From Paenibacillus algorifonticola (GTDB taxonomy: Bacteria; Bacillota; Bacilli; Paenibacillales; Paenibacillaceae), in NCBI RefSeq assembly GCF_000971975.1, contig NZ_LAQO01000030.1, positions 1 to 64,000 of the forward strand: a stretch of 64,000 nucleotides of DNA. The letters run 5' to 3'. Numbering within the stretch: the first letter of the stretch is position 1; every line of letters starts with the position of its first letter. The notes beneath the pieces were generated by a model that was not told the DNA's origin, ran no database searches, and saw only the letters and a program-made list of their open reading frames with translations. The position numbers were made by a program, and so were the translations under genes. Shown here in pieces: positions 27,585-37,232 of the stretch.

Positions 27585-27917
27585 ATGGTCGGATTATTTT
27601 TCACCTTCTTCATTCTAGTGGTTGTTATGTCCTTTACAGTCGTCTTTATTGCAAGAAAAAAGGGAAGTTATAACAAACTGAGTTCTACTCAAATAGCTAT
27701 AATCGCATTGAGCCTTTGTTTAATTTTCGTTCAAAATCTCATACCCTTTGAGCTGAATGATTTTATGAATGCAGCCATTATTTTATATTTTTCATCAGTA
27801 ATTCTTGCGGTTTTAACTATTTTCTTTACTTACTTTAAAAATAATAAGTATGCATATATTTGTCTAATAACATCCTGCCTCTTAAGTGTAGCCTCAATCA
27901 TTTTTAAGATGCTTTAG
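27585..27917 (+). CDS. small membrane protein, possible immunity protein
   Basis: A 110-residue protein, almost all membrane helices: residues 2-24, about 36-52, about 62-82 and about 88-106. It starts 18 bp after the bacteriocin-like frame behind GGGAGG, so the two are probably co-transcribed. No family recognised. Immunity against the upstream hydrophobic peptide is an inference from position and topology only. Confidence 0.6.
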   Translation: MVGLFFTFFILVVVMSFTVVFIARKKGSYNKLSSTQIAIIALSLCLIFVQNLIPFELNDFMNAAIILYFSSVILAVLTIFFTYFKNNKYAYICLITSCLLSVASIIFKML

Positions 27918-27975
27918 ATATATCCCCTACGATATTATGTCGTCCTACCGTAAATATTAAATGGTTAGCTATTTC

Positions 27976-28022
27976 AAAAAGATGAGGATCAATGCAAAAT
28001 TTGCATTGATCCTCATCTTTTT
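27976..28022. terminator. bidirectional terminator
   Basis: Perfect 23-base arms around a one-base centre, with T runs on both strands. It ends the rightward bacteriocin-like transcript and the leftward peptide-transporter operon. Confidence 0.95.
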
Positions 28023-28053
28023 TGAGTATTCTACTTCCTACTTTTCAAGCCGC

Positions 28054-29697
28054 TTATTTCGGCTCCACATCCCACTCATACACATTGATGAACGCGCCCA
28101 AATCTTTCGGTCCACCAACTAGCACGCGTTTGTTCGTGGCCAGCAGGCGGTAGTCGGCGAACAAAGCAATTTGCGGCAGATCCTGCATGATCAGTTCCTG
28201 CACCTTGTCGTAAATGACGCGGCGTTTGTCCGAATCCGTCTCCTTAGTGCCTTCCAGCAGCAGCTTGTCCATTTCCGGACTGGAATAACGGGCATAGTTC
28301 GTTTTGCTTCCTGTACCGAATACGGTAGTCAAATCGGGATCAAGAATAAAGATGAGGCCCAAAATATCCAAATCGTATTCGCCTTTAATCAGCTTCTGCA
28401 CCGACGTTGCAAGATCAAACTTTTGCACTTGGGCGTTAATGCCTACCGCCTTCAAATTTTCGACAATAATGTCGGCAGCCTGTTCCCTCGTCTTATTGCC
28501 CGAAGGCACAACCAGCCTCAGCGTCTTGCTGGAATCCCAGCCTGCCTCCTTAAGCAGCTCCTTCGCTTTTTCCGGATTGTACGTAATAGGCGTCAGGTTT
28601 TTGTTGTAGTACGGGTGAATCGGCGTATACTGCACATCCATGCTTTCGCCTTCACCCTTGAGCAGATTGTCGATCATCATCTCGCGATTAATCGCATAGG
28701 CAATGGCGTGGCGCACGCGAACATCGGTTATCGTCTCATTATTAAAATAAAGATTTTGGTAGTTGAACGGCTTGCCGGACACCGCGTTAACGTTGGACAT
28801 GTTTTTCACTTTCTCAAAATCCTGTACCGAAATCGTGCCGATACCCGGGAAGTTCATATCGATTTCGCCGCTTTGCAGCTGGGCTACCAAATTGCTTGAA
28901 GGCATAATTTTAAAATTCAGCTTGTCCAGCTTCGGTGCGCCTTTGAAATAATCTTTGTTGGCCTGCAGCTCAATATACTGGTCCTTAGCGTAAGTAACGA
29001 AGGTGAACGGTCCATTGACGACGGTCGGCTTTTGGAAAAATGGATTTTGCGCCAGCGTCTCTGGACTCGCGTCTTTCAATACATGCTCCGGCAGCGGCTT
29101 AAGGTTTTTTCCGAAGCCTTCCATAAACAGGTTAGGGTCCACAGGCTGCTTCGTACGGAATTCAACGGTGTGGTCGTCGATTTTTTTCACGCCCGCTACA
29201 TCGCTTGCCCCTTCCGGCAGCTTGCCTAGCTCATCGAAGCCTTCCAGCACCGCATAACGAGTGGACAGCGATACAATCGACTTCGGATTGCCAATCAGCT
29301 TCACCGTAAATACGACATCATCTGCTGTGACGGGCTCACCGTCGCTCCATTTCGCATTTTCATTCAGCTTTACGGTGTAAACCTGATTATCCTCCGTTTC
29401 AATGCTGTCGGCCAGCATCGGAACAAACTCCAAATTTTCATCCAGCTCCATGAGCGGTTGGAACAAAATCGAAGTAACAATAATCGACGTATTGTCCGTC
29501 TGATCAATCGGGTTAAACATAAGCGGCGCATTCGTAATACCGATGTTTACGACTTTGCTTTCGCCCGCTGGCTTCGCTTCGCTGCCGCCGCTTGCTCCGG
29601 CTGTAGCCGGCCCGCTGCTTGAGCAGGCGCTTAGTGTCAAGATAGATAGAATACTAACGAGCGCACAAACCATTTTCCAACTGTTATTTTTCTTCAT
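28054..29697 (-). CDS. peptide ABC transporter substrate-binding lipoprotein (OppA/DppA family)
   Basis: A 547-residue SBP_bac_5 family lipoprotein. The signal peptide ends in a lipobox with Cys about residue 25 (LSILTLSACSSS). Family signatures include WSDGEPVTADDVVFTVKL and the VRHAIAYAINREMM segment. It captures oligopeptides or similar ligands outside the cell for the adjacent permeases. Last gene of the operon M20 peptidase-ATPase-ATPase-permease-permease-binding protein. The specific ligand cannot be read; the operon's amidohydrolase suggests an N-acylated or aminobenzoyl-type compound. Confidence 0.95.
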   Translation of the reverse strand: MKKNNSWKMVCALVSILSILTLSACSSSGPATAGASGGSEAKPAGESKVVNIGITNAPLMFNPIDQTDNTSIIVTSILFQPLMELDENLEFVPMLADSIETEDNQVYTVKLNENAKWSDGEPVTADDVVFTVKLIGNPKSIVSLSTRYAVLEGFDELGKLPEGASDVAGVKKIDDHTVEFRTKQPVDPNLFMEGFGKNLKPLPEHVLKDASPETLAQNPFFQKPTVVNGPFTFVTYAKDQYIELQANKDYFKGAPKLDKLNFKIMPSSNLVAQLQSGEIDMNFPGIGTISVQDFEKVKNMSNVNAVSGKPFNYQNLYFNNETITDVRVRHAIAYAINREMMIDNLLKGEGESMDVQYTPIHPYYNKNLTPITYNPEKAKELLKEAGWDSSKTLRLVVPSGNKTREQAADIIVENLKAVGINAQVQKFDLATSVQKLIKGEYDLDILGLIFILDPDLTTVFGTGSKTNYARYSSPEMDKLLLEGTKETDSDKRRVIYDKVQELIMQDLPQIALFADYRLLATNKRVLVGGPKDLGAFINVYEWDVEPK

Positions 29698-29724
29698 CGA
29701 TGATTGTCCCCCTTAAAATAGTCA

Positions 29725-30663
29725 TTATTTCAAGCTTTTTGGATCCATCGCATCGCGCAGCCCATCGCCGATAAAATTAACCGACAATACACTTACGACG
29801 ATCATGATGCCCGGCGGCAGCCACAGCCAAGGCTGCGAGGTCAGCACCGTAAGCGACTGGGCGTCGGTGAGCATATTCCCCCAGCTTGCCGTTGGCGGCT
29901 GAACACCAAGCCCTAGGAAGCTAAGCGAGGCCTCGGATACGATAGCACCCGCAATGCCGAAGGTCGCATTCACGAGAATCGGAGCCAGTGCATTGGGCAA
30001 AATGTGTTTAAACAAAATACGCGGCGTACCGAGTCCCAATGCAACTCCCGCTTTGACATAATCCATCTGTTTGATCGACAGCACGCTGCCCCTCACGAGC
30101 CGCGCTGCACCCGTCCAGCCAAGGAAGCCAAGAATCAAAATAACATTCGTCAAGCTAGGCCCGACTACGCTGACCACAACGAGAATAAGCATCAGTTGGG
30201 GAAAGGACATAAATATATCCGTCACCCGCATGACCGCCATATCAACGAGGCCGCCAAAATACCCGGAAACGAGGCCGAGCACCGTGCCTATCGTGACGCT
30301 AATCAGGACGGAGCCCAGGCCAACCATAAGCGACACTCTTGCCGCATAGATTAGCCGGCTCAGCACATCGCGCCCCACCTGGTCGGTTCCAAGCAAATGC
30401 TCGGCGGAAGGCTCGGCTTCGAAAGCCTCCGTCACCTGATAAGGATCATGCGGAACGATCCAAGGAGCCATAATCGCCCCTAGCGAAAGCAGCGTCATGA
30501 TGACTAGCCCTGCGACCGCAAGCTTGTGCTTCTTGAACCTGCGGACGACCATCCCCGCATAGCTTTCTTCTTTATGGCTGCTTTTCACAGCCGTCTCTGC
30601 CAGCTGTCCGTCCCCGCCTCCAGAGCCTGCCGCCTTGTTCGTGCTCATCTGCAGCATAGCCAT
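29725..30663 (-). CDS. peptide ABC transporter permease (OppC/DppC family)
   Basis: A 312-residue permease. A cytoplasmic N-terminus precedes the first helix (LAVAGLVIMTLLSLGAIMA), followed by an OppC_N-type segment with LLGTDQVGRDVLSRLIYAARVSL and five further helices. The ATPase-contact loop is seen around GLGTPRILFKHILPNALAPILV. Start behind AAGGAGAGG. Pairs with the OppB-type permease upstream. Confidence 0.95.
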   Translation of the reverse strand: MAMLQMSTNKAAGSGGGDGQLAETAVKSSHKEESYAGMVVRRFKKHKLAVAGLVIMTLLSLGAIMAPWIVPHDPYQVTEAFEAEPSAEHLLGTDQVGRDVLSRLIYAARVSLMVGLGSVLISVTIGTVLGLVSGYFGGLVDMAVMRVTDIFMSFPQLMLILVVVSVVGPSLTNVILILGFLGWTGAARLVRGSVLSIKQMDYVKAGVALGLGTPRILFKHILPNALAPILVNATFGIAGAIVSEASLSFLGLGVQPPTASWGNMLTDAQSLTVLTSQPWLWLPPGIMIVVSVLSVNFIGDGLRDAMDPKSLK

Positions 30664-30711
30664 AGCGCTTCCCCCTCTCCTTATTGCGAGACTATCATTT
30701 TCGTTTCATTC

Positions 30712-31662
30712 TTATTTATATTTGATACGCGGATCTGCAACGGAATAAATAATGTCTGTCAGCAGGTTTGCCGCCAGCACCATGAAGGCCGCTAGTAAAT
30801 TTAATGCCATTAAGGTTGGATAATCCCTGTTCATAATCGAGCCCATCGTAAGCTGACCAATTCCCGGCCAAGAGAAAATTTGCTCGGTTACGACAGCGCC
30901 GCCCAGCAGGATCGGCACTTCAAGCCCGATGACCGTTACAATTGGAATTAGCGCATTGCGCAGCGCATGCTTATTCACGACCATAAACTCACGTACGCCC
31001 TTGGCGCGTGCTGTCCGCAAATAATCCTGGCCCAAAATATCAATGACGCTTGACCGCACATAACGGATCTTTTTTCCAGCGATGCCCGTCCCCAGTACGA
31101 GCACAGGAAGAATGAGATGCTTCAGCCGGTCGACGAATCCGCCATCTCCGCCAAGCGTGATCATGCCGCCTGAGGGCAGCAGCTTTAATTCCAGCGAAAA
31201 AACGTAGATTAGGCCCAGCGCGAGGAAGAAGTTCGGAATGGAAATGCCGAGAAAGGAACCGCCTGTTGCCAAATAATCCAGCTTGGAATTTTGCCGGGTT
31301 GCGCTAATAATGCCGAGGGGAACCGCAATCGCCAAGCCGACGATGAACGATAGCCCCATGAGCGTGACAGTCGGTCCAATGCGCTCCCCGATCATTTGCG
31401 CCACAGGTTGATAGGTTGTCAGCGAGAAGCCGAAGTTTCCTTTAAACACGTCAACGAGCCAATGGATGTATTGCAAATACAGAGGGTCATTCAGCCCCAA
31501 AGCATCCTTCTTCGCTTCAATGTCGGCTGGTGGCGTATTAGGATCAATCATCATTTCGACCGGACTTCCGGGCGCCAGATTGATGACAATGAAGTTAATG
31601 ATCGTCACGCCCAGCAGCACCGGCACAGCAATTAATAGACGCCTAATGATATAGGCCAGCAT
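30712..31662 (-). CDS. peptide ABC transporter permease (OppB/DppB family)
   Basis: A 316-residue inner-membrane permease that begins directly with helix 1 (IIRRLLIAVPVLLGVTIINFIVINLAPG), the typical DppB start. The EAA-type coupling loop is RTARAKGVREFMVVNKHALRNAL. Six helices are expected. It forms the channel with the OppC-type partner 48 bp downstream. Confidence 0.95.
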   Translation of the reverse strand: MLAYIIRRLLIAVPVLLGVTIINFIVINLAPGSPVEMMIDPNTPPADIEAKKDALGLNDPLYLQYIHWLVDVFKGNFGFSLTTYQPVAQMIGERIGPTVTLMGLSFIVGLAIAVPLGIISATRQNSKLDYLATGGSFLGISIPNFFLALGLIYVFSLELKLLPSGGMITLGGDGGFVDRLKHLILPVLVLGTGIAGKKIRYVRSSVIDILGQDYLRTARAKGVREFMVVNKHALRNALIPIVTVIGLEVPILLGGAVVTEQIFSWPGIGQLTMGSIMNRDYPTLMALNLLAAFMVLAANLLTDIIYSVADPRIKYK

Positions 31663-31752
31663 GCGGCTCTCCCCCTTTTCTCATGAACGTTAGATTCTAG
31701 TGAAAAATATTCCTTGCGGGCATTGCCGTACTCCCGCCTTTCCGCCACCACT

Positions 31753-32742
31753 TTATGCTTCACTCGCAAAGCATGCGACGCTGTGCTGTGCACCTTTCAG
31801 CTCCGGTTCCTGCTCGCGGCAGATTGCCATCGCCAGCGGGCAGCGCGTATGAAACCGGCAGCCACTCGGCGGATTCGCCGGACTTGGCACATCGCCTTGA
31901 ATGACGATGCGCTCCTTCGTCCGCAAATGCGGGTTAGGGACTGGGTAGGCGCTGAGCAGCGCCCGCGTGTAAGGATGCTTCGGCTGGCGAAAAATGCTTT
32001 CCGTCGTCGCAATTTCAACGACCTTGCCCAAATACATGACCGCAATGCGGTCGCTAATATACCGAACGGCGCCGAGGCCGTGACCGATAAACAAATAAGT
32101 GAGCTGAAACTCCTTCTGCAAATCCTTCAGCAGATTAAGCACCTGTGCTTGAATCGATACGTCGAGTGCCGATACCGGCTCATCGCATACGATTAGCTTC
32201 GGCTTAAGCGAGAGTGCCCGTGCAATGCCGATCCGCTGGCGCTGTCCTCCTGAAAACTCGTGAGGATAGCGGTTTTTATAGCTTTTTGGCAAGCCTACAA
32301 TTTCAAGCAGCTTCTCTACCTCGCCCGCCACCTGCTCCTTCGGCAAAATGCCATGCACAAGCAGCGGCTCCGCCAATATATCGCTAATGCGCTTGCGCGG
32401 ATTGAGCGAGGAGTACGGATCTTGAAAAATCATCTGCATATCCGAGCGGACCTGCTTCATCGCCTTGCTGCCATAATGGGCAATATCGTCGCCCCGGAAC
32501 AAAATCCGCCCCTCCGTCGGCTCCTCCAACCTGACAATCGTGCGGCCAATCGTGGATTTGCCACAGCCGGATTCCCCGACCAGCCCGACCGTCTCGCCCG
32601 GATAAATCGCTAAATTGACGCCATCAACCGCTTTGACATGCGAGGCCGTACGGGAGATGACCCCTTTGCGGATCGGATAATAGGTTTTCAACTGCTCAAT
32701 TTGCAGCAGCGGCTGTCTGCCTGCCAGCTCCTGATTAACCAT
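31753..32742 (-). CDS. peptide ABC transporter ATPase (OppF/DppF family)
   Basis: A 329-residue ATPase. Walker [10 protein letters not shown], signature [15 protein letters not shown], Walker [13 protein letters not shown], switch His in [14 protein letters not shown] (GHGL, where most homologues read SHDL). The C-terminal oligopeptide-transporter region has the Cys cluster [14 protein letters not shown], a probable Fe-S or metal site. Start ATG 32742 lies behind AAAGGAGG and overlaps the oppD-like stop. Confidence 0.94.
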   Translation of the reverse strand: MVNQELAGRQPLLQIEQLKTYYPIRKGVISRTASHVKAVDGVNLAIYPGETVGLVGESGCGKSTIGRTIVRLEEPTEGRILFRGDDIAHYGSKAMKQVRSDMQMIFQDPYSSLNPRKRISDILAEPLLVHGILPKEQVAGEVEKLLEIVGLPKSYKNRYPHEFSGGQRQRIGIARALSLKPKLIVCDEPVSALDVSIQAQVLNLLKDLQKEFQLTYLFIGHGLGAVRYISDRIAVMYLGKVVEIATTESIFRQPKHPYTRALLSAYPVPNPHLRTKERIVIQGDVPSPANPPSGCRFHTRCPLAMAICREQEPELKGAQHSVACFASEA

Positions 32743-33736
32743 AAGCAGCCTCCTTTGCCATGCTTGCCGGCTGCACAGCAAGCCAGCAGCGTGTTAAGTG
32801 ATTTTTGCCTGCTGGAATTAATGGGGGAAGCTCAGCTTCGCATTTTTCCATCGCATGGGGGCATCTGGCACGAAAGCGACAGCCTGCCGGCATATTTTGC
32901 AAGGAAGGCACCGAACCCGGGATGGACGCAAGGCGCTCGCCATGCTCCGCATCAATATGCGGGATGGACTGCATCAGCCCCTGTGTATAGGGATGCTTGG
33001 GCTCATCGAACAACGTAAACACATCCGTCTCCTCTACAACTTGGCCTGCGTACATCACGATGACTTTATCCGCCATTTCTGCAATGACGCCAAGATCATG
33101 GGTAATGAGCATAATCGCAGTTCCCGACTCCTGCTTCAGCTTCTTCATCAGCTCCAAAATTTGCGCCTGTATCGTCACGTCCAGCGCCGTCGTTGGCTCA
33201 TCCGCAATGAGCAGGCGCGGCTCGCAGGACAGCGCCATCGCAATCATGACCCGCTGCCGCATGCCCCCGGAGAGCGCATGCGGATATTCATCCACCATAA
33301 CCTCGGGGCGGGGAATGCCTACCCTTTTCAACATTTCTATCGCATAGGCTCTAGCCGCCTTTTTATCCAAGCTCATATGCAGCCGAATCGCTTCAATCAT
33401 TTGATGCCCGATCGTAAATACCGGATTAAGCGACGTCATTGGCTCCTGAAAAATCATCGAAATATCATTGCCGCGAATATCGCGCATTTGCGCTTCAGTC
33501 AGTTTCCCGAGACTTTTATCCTCGAAAATAATTTCTCCGCGGCTGATGCGGCCCTTCGCGCCGAGCAATCGCATAATCGACAAGGAGGTGACGCTTTTGC
33601 CGCAGCCGGATTCGCCAACGATGCCTAGCGTCTCTCCCGCTTTAAGCCGAAAGCTGACATCATCAATCGAAATGACTTCTCCCTGATCCGTACGAAAGGC
33701 TGTCTGCAGCCGATTAACGGTTAGCAAATGCTCCAT
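32735..33736 (-). CDS. peptide ABC transporter ATPase (OppD/DppD family)
   Basis: A 333-residue ATPase. Walker [10 protein letters not shown], signature LSGGMRQRVMIAMAL, Walker B LLIADEPTTALD, switch region LITHDLGVIAEMAD. The C-terminal region has the Cys-containing CRFRARCPHAMEKC. It powers the transporter together with the OppF-type subunit, whose start overlaps its end. Confidence 0.95.
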   Translation of the reverse strand: MEHLLTVNRLQTAFRTDQGEVISIDDVSFRLKAGETLGIVGESGCGKSVTSLSIMRLLGAKGRISRGEIIFEDKSLGKLTEAQMRDIRGNDISMIFQEPMTSLNPVFTIGHQMIEAIRLHMSLDKKAARAYAIEMLKRVGIPRPEVMVDEYPHALSGGMRQRVMIAMALSCEPRLLIADEPTTALDVTIQAQILELMKKLKQESGTAIMLITHDLGVIAEMADKVIVMYAGQVVEETDVFTLFDEPKHPYTQGLMQSIPHIDAEHGERLASIPGSVPSLQNMPAGCRFRARCPHAMEKCEAELPPLIPAGKNHLTRCWLAVQPASMAKEAAYG

Positions 33737-33784
33737 GTGCTTCTCACGCTCCTTCTATAAAAGTGGTGAAGCCGTACCCTTTCC

Positions 33785-35212
33785 TCACCTTGCAATAACG
33801 GGCAGTGGCTTCGCTTCAGGAGGGATCAAGCTTTGGTAAGGCTTGCCCTCGCGCTCCGCCACATGCTCCTGCTTCGCCTGTACAAGCAGCTCCGGGTTTT
33901 GCAGAAGCTCGGCTGCCGTCGCTGCCATAACCTTGCCGGCATGCAGCATGCCTTTGTGCCCAATCGACGTGGCGCCTTGGGAGACGACCTGCCAAGTATG
34001 CAGCGGTGTTCCAAGCGCAAGACAAGCAGTTCCGCATTGGGCTGTCGGCACAAGCCAGCTCACATCGCCCACATCCGTCGAGCCTGGCACGATGCCGGCT
34101 TGGGGCTTGTACGCCTCCAGCTTATCGGCCAGCGGCTGCTCCGTATCCTCGCCCTGCTGCCTATCGCTTTGCAGCTCCTGCGGGGACAGCGTCTGCCGAA
34201 TCTGGCTGGCGAACGTCTTTTCTTCCGCATCAAACTGCGGAACACCAAGCCGTTCGAAATTTTGCTGCATTACCTTTTCAAGCGCCGTGTTCAAAATCAT
34301 ATTCGAGGAAGCCGCATCAAAGCGGATTTCCAGCTCCGTTTCGGTCATCAGTGCCGCGCCGCGGGCAATGTTCGTTACGCGTTCATACATTTGCGCCACC
34401 TGCTCATTCAGCGGGGCTCTCAGCTTATACAGCACCTCAGCCTCCGCTTGTACAACGTTTGGCGAAATGCCTCCAGCATTCGTAATCGCATAATGCAGGC
34501 GCGTTTCCTGCTCCAGATGCTCCCGCAAGTAGTTGGCACCCACATTCATCAGCTCCACGGCATCAAGCGCGCTGCGTCCCAGATGCGGGCTGGCAGCTGC
34601 ATGGGAGCTTCTCCCCTTGAACTTGTAATAGACTTGGCAAGTAGCGAGAAAGCCATAGGACATCACCCCGTTGCGCGTGGAAGGATGCCAGGTCAACGCC
34701 GCATCTACGCCGTCGAAAAGCCCAGCCCTTGCCATAAACGCCTTACCGCCTCCGCCTTCTTCCGCTGGACAGCCATAATATTTCACCGTGCCGCCCAAGC
34801 CATTTTCCAGCATGTAAATCCGAAGCGCTGCCGCTGCCGCGAGTGCCCCGGCACCAAGCAAATTATGTCCGCATCCATGTCCATTGCCGCCCGCCTCAAT
34901 CGGCTGCTTCTCCGTTATTCCTTGATGTTGGCTCAAATTGAACAAAGCATCATATTCGCCTAATATGGCGATGACCGGCGCACCCGAGCCATAGCTGCCA
35001 ACGATGGCATGAGGCACATCGCCCGCTTCCCTCACAACGTCGAAACCTTCCTGCTCAAGGGTGGCAGCGACAAGCTCCGCCGACTTCTGCTCCGTATAAC
35101 GCGTTTCTGCAAATGCCCAAATCTCATCGCTCAGGCGAATGAATTCCTCTCGTTTCTGGTCAATAATCGCGGATAAACGTTCTGCATGATGCGTCTTATT
35201 CGTTGGGCTCAA
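33785..35212 (-). CDS. M20 family amidohydrolase, AbgB-like (first copy)
   Basis: A 475-residue metal-dependent amidohydrolase resembling the p-aminobenzoyl-glutamate hydrolase B subunit. Metal-site motifs are GEYDAL, GHGCGHNLLG (near residue 115) and CPAEEGGGG. An insert region acts as the dimer/lid domain. It starts with TTG behind AAAGGAG and heads the transporter operon, suggesting that the imported compound is hydrolysed to release an amino acid or amine. A second copy lies at 37233-38648. Confidence 0.9.
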   Translation of the reverse strand: MSPTNKTHHAERLSAIIDQKREEFIRLSDEIWAFAETRYTEQKSAELVAATLEQEGFDVVREAGDVPHAIVGSYGSGAPVIAILGEYDALFNLSQHQGITEKQPIEAGGNGHGCGHNLLGAGALAAAAALRIYMLENGLGGTVKYYGCPAEEGGGGKAFMARAGLFDGVDAALTWHPSTRNGVMSYGFLATCQVYYKFKGRSSHAAASPHLGRSALDAVELMNVGANYLREHLEQETRLHYAITNAGGISPNVVQAEAEVLYKLRAPLNEQVAQMYERVTNIARGAALMTETELEIRFDAASSNMILNTALEKVMQQNFERLGVPQFDAEEKTFASQIRQTLSPQELQSDRQQGEDTEQPLADKLEAYKPQAGIVPGSTDVGDVSWLVPTAQCGTACLALGTPLHTWQVVSQGATSIGHKGMLHAGKVMAATAAELLQNPELLVQAKQEHVAEREGKPYQSLIPPEAKPLPVIAR

Positions 35213-35473
35213 AGCAGTCAGCTCCTTTTCCTGTCTCTGTTATTCACTAGCGCGAATTGCGTGTGAACTTTTCTTACGTCAATTAAACAGGATTTTGAGC
35301 CGCTTTAGTAGGCGTTGGATTTATGATTTGGACTCATATCTTGGCATAAAGCTAGAGAGCTTGTGGCAATAGGTATCTTTATTTCATTTTTCCAGCTAAA
35401 ATAGATACTTTTTCGCAGTGGGCAGCTAATAAAGATTCCTTTACAGCCTTTTCCATTAGAATAGCGCTATTAA
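35213..35473. other. intergenic region with degenerate tandem repeats
   Basis: No gene. Between about 35368 and 35470 there are three to four loosely related ~29-bp units, two of which begin CAGCTAA and contain an AGAT-C-TTT core (35396 and 35425). They lie upstream of the amidohydrolase operon. Confidence 0.35.
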
Positions 35474-35513
35474 AAAAAGCTTCCATGGCTGAAACTGGCC
35501 ATGGAAGCTTTTT
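35474..35513. terminator. bidirectional terminator
   Basis: Perfect 16-base arms (AAAAAGCTTCCATGGC and its complement) with an eight-base loop. It ends the leftward efflux-pump transcript. Confidence 0.93.
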
Positions 35514-35559
35514 GTTCGGTTCCGGTTCTCCATTTGCTGGTTTGTCGCCTCAGCTTATG

Positions 35560-37035
35560 TTATTTATGAACCAAGGCTTGATCTGAAGGGATGGTCGCTG
35601 GCTCCTTCCGCCGCCGAAGCACCCATAAAAACGGCAAAACCGCGAATACAATAATCGCCGCCAGAAGCGTAACGTCATTAATCGCCATCGTGTAGGCCTG
35701 CAGCTCTGCATCCTTATCTGGTGCTTGCGGAGCCCTTTCCGCAACATGCACCATGAGCCGCGTCGACAGCAGCGACGTAAACAAGCCAATAGCGAGCGAT
35801 GCGCTCGCCTGACGCACCCAATTGCTTGCCGAAGAAGCATGAGCCGTCATCTGGCGGGCAATTTGCTCCATCCCCGCATTCGAGACCGGCACAATGCCAA
35901 GCGCCACGCCAATGTTGCGAACAATCATCCAACCTATAACATAGCTATGCGGCGTATCCACCGTTAACCGCGACATGGCGAGCGTTCCAATTCCCATTAG
36001 CAAAAGGCCTGTCAGCACTAGCCTAGCTGGACCAACACGCCCATACAGCTTCCCGGCAATCGGGATAAAAACCGCCATGGCAATGGAAGCTGGCAGCATC
36101 ACCAGTCCCGCCTCCATCGCGGAAGCGTTTTGAATCGTTTGGAGGAAGACCGGCGTCAAATACGATCCGCTGTAAAGCGACATGCCAAGCACACTGCTGA
36201 CGATGAGGCACATTGCAAACCGTCTATTGCTGAACACTGACAGATCAAGCAGCGGCTCTGCGGCAGAACGTTCCCTCCAAATAAAAGCAAGCAACAGCAG
36301 CATTCCGGCAGCCAGCAGCCCGACTGTTTTCCATGAGCCCCAGCCCCATTGATCGATTTCACTGAACGCAATCAGCAGGAAGGAGCTGCACGTAATGACC
36401 AGCGCAAAGCTAGAACTGTCAAAGCGCTTCGGCTCGCTTAATCGGTAATGCGGAAGCAGCTTCCAAGCCGCAAGCACTGCAGCAATGCCGAAGGGCAGAT
36501 TCATCCAAAACACCCACTGCCAGGACAGCGACTGAATGAGCCACCCCGACAACGTTGGCCCAAGCGCAGGCGCGAGTACGGTAGAAAGGCTCCACATGCT
36601 GCTGGCGAAGGCTTGGCGCTCCCGCGGAATAACCTGATAAATAATCGTCATCGTCACAGGCAAAATTAAACCGCTGAACAGCCCTTGCAGCAGCCGAAAT
36701 ACGATCAGCGCCTCCATGCTCCACGCCACTGCGCAAAGCGCGCACGATACCGTGAAGCCGATAAGCGCCCAAATGTATAAATATTTAGCACTCAGCTTAT
36801 CTACTAAATAACCCGTCACCGGAGCGATAATGCCATTAGCTAGCATAAAACCTGTCAGCGTCCATTTCACGGTGCTTAGCTCTGCTTGAAAATGGTTCAT
36901 AAGCACAGGAATCGCCACATTAATCGAGGAAATAGCCAATACGGATAAAAACGCGCCGAAAAATATCGCTGTCATAATCGGCCAAAACGAGCCTTCCGAA
37001 AATTCTCCTGTTGCTTCCTTACGCGAAGCGGACAT
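35560..37035 (-). CDS. MFS multidrug efflux transporter, DHA2/EmrB family
   Basis: A 491-residue transporter with 14 predicted helices. The family motifs are visible: LVDKLSAKYLYIWALIGF after helix 2 and FRLLQGLFSGLILPVTMTII in helix 4. It is a proton-driven drug or metabolite exporter. ATG behind AAAGGAGAG. It stands between two AbgB-like hydrolase genes, but a terminator lies on each side, so it is its own unit. Confidence 0.93.
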   Translation of the reverse strand: MSASRKEATGEFSEGSFWPIMTAIFFGAFLSVLAISSINVAIPVLMNHFQAELSTVKWTLTGFMLANGIIAPVTGYLVDKLSAKYLYIWALIGFTVSCALCAVAWSMEALIVFRLLQGLFSGLILPVTMTIIYQVIPRERQAFASSMWSLSTVLAPALGPTLSGWLIQSLSWQWVFWMNLPFGIAAVLAAWKLLPHYRLSEPKRFDSSSFALVITCSSFLLIAFSEIDQWGWGSWKTVGLLAAGMLLLLAFIWRERSAAEPLLDLSVFSNRRFAMCLIVSSVLGMSLYSGSYLTPVFLQTIQNASAMEAGLVMLPASIAMAVFIPIAGKLYGRVGPARLVLTGLLLMGIGTLAMSRLTVDTPHSYVIGWMIVRNIGVALGIVPVSNAGMEQIARQMTAHASSASNWVRQASASLAIGLFTSLLSTRLMVHVAERAPQAPDKDAELQAYTMAINDVTLLAAIIVFAVLPFLWVLRRRKEPATIPSDQALVHK

Positions 37036-37156
37036 ATCCCTTTCTCTCCTTTGGCGGCAGCCTATGCCGTGAACGCACGAAGCCGCAAAACAAGTGCCGC
37101 TTCATGTGCTACTTTGCCAGCAGCGCCTCATGCTCCTGATAATAAAAGCTTGATCG

Positions 37157-37203
37157 CAAAAAGGCTGCACGCGCCCTACCCTAACAAGCTTCGCAGCCTT
37201 TTT
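37157..37203 (-). terminator. terminator after the second M20 gene
   Basis: Arms AAAAAGGCTGC and GCAGCCTTTTT enclose a 24-base loop, with T runs on both strands. Confidence 0.8.
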
Positions 37204-37232
37204 TTATTGCGCTATGCTTTTCGTTGCCATTG

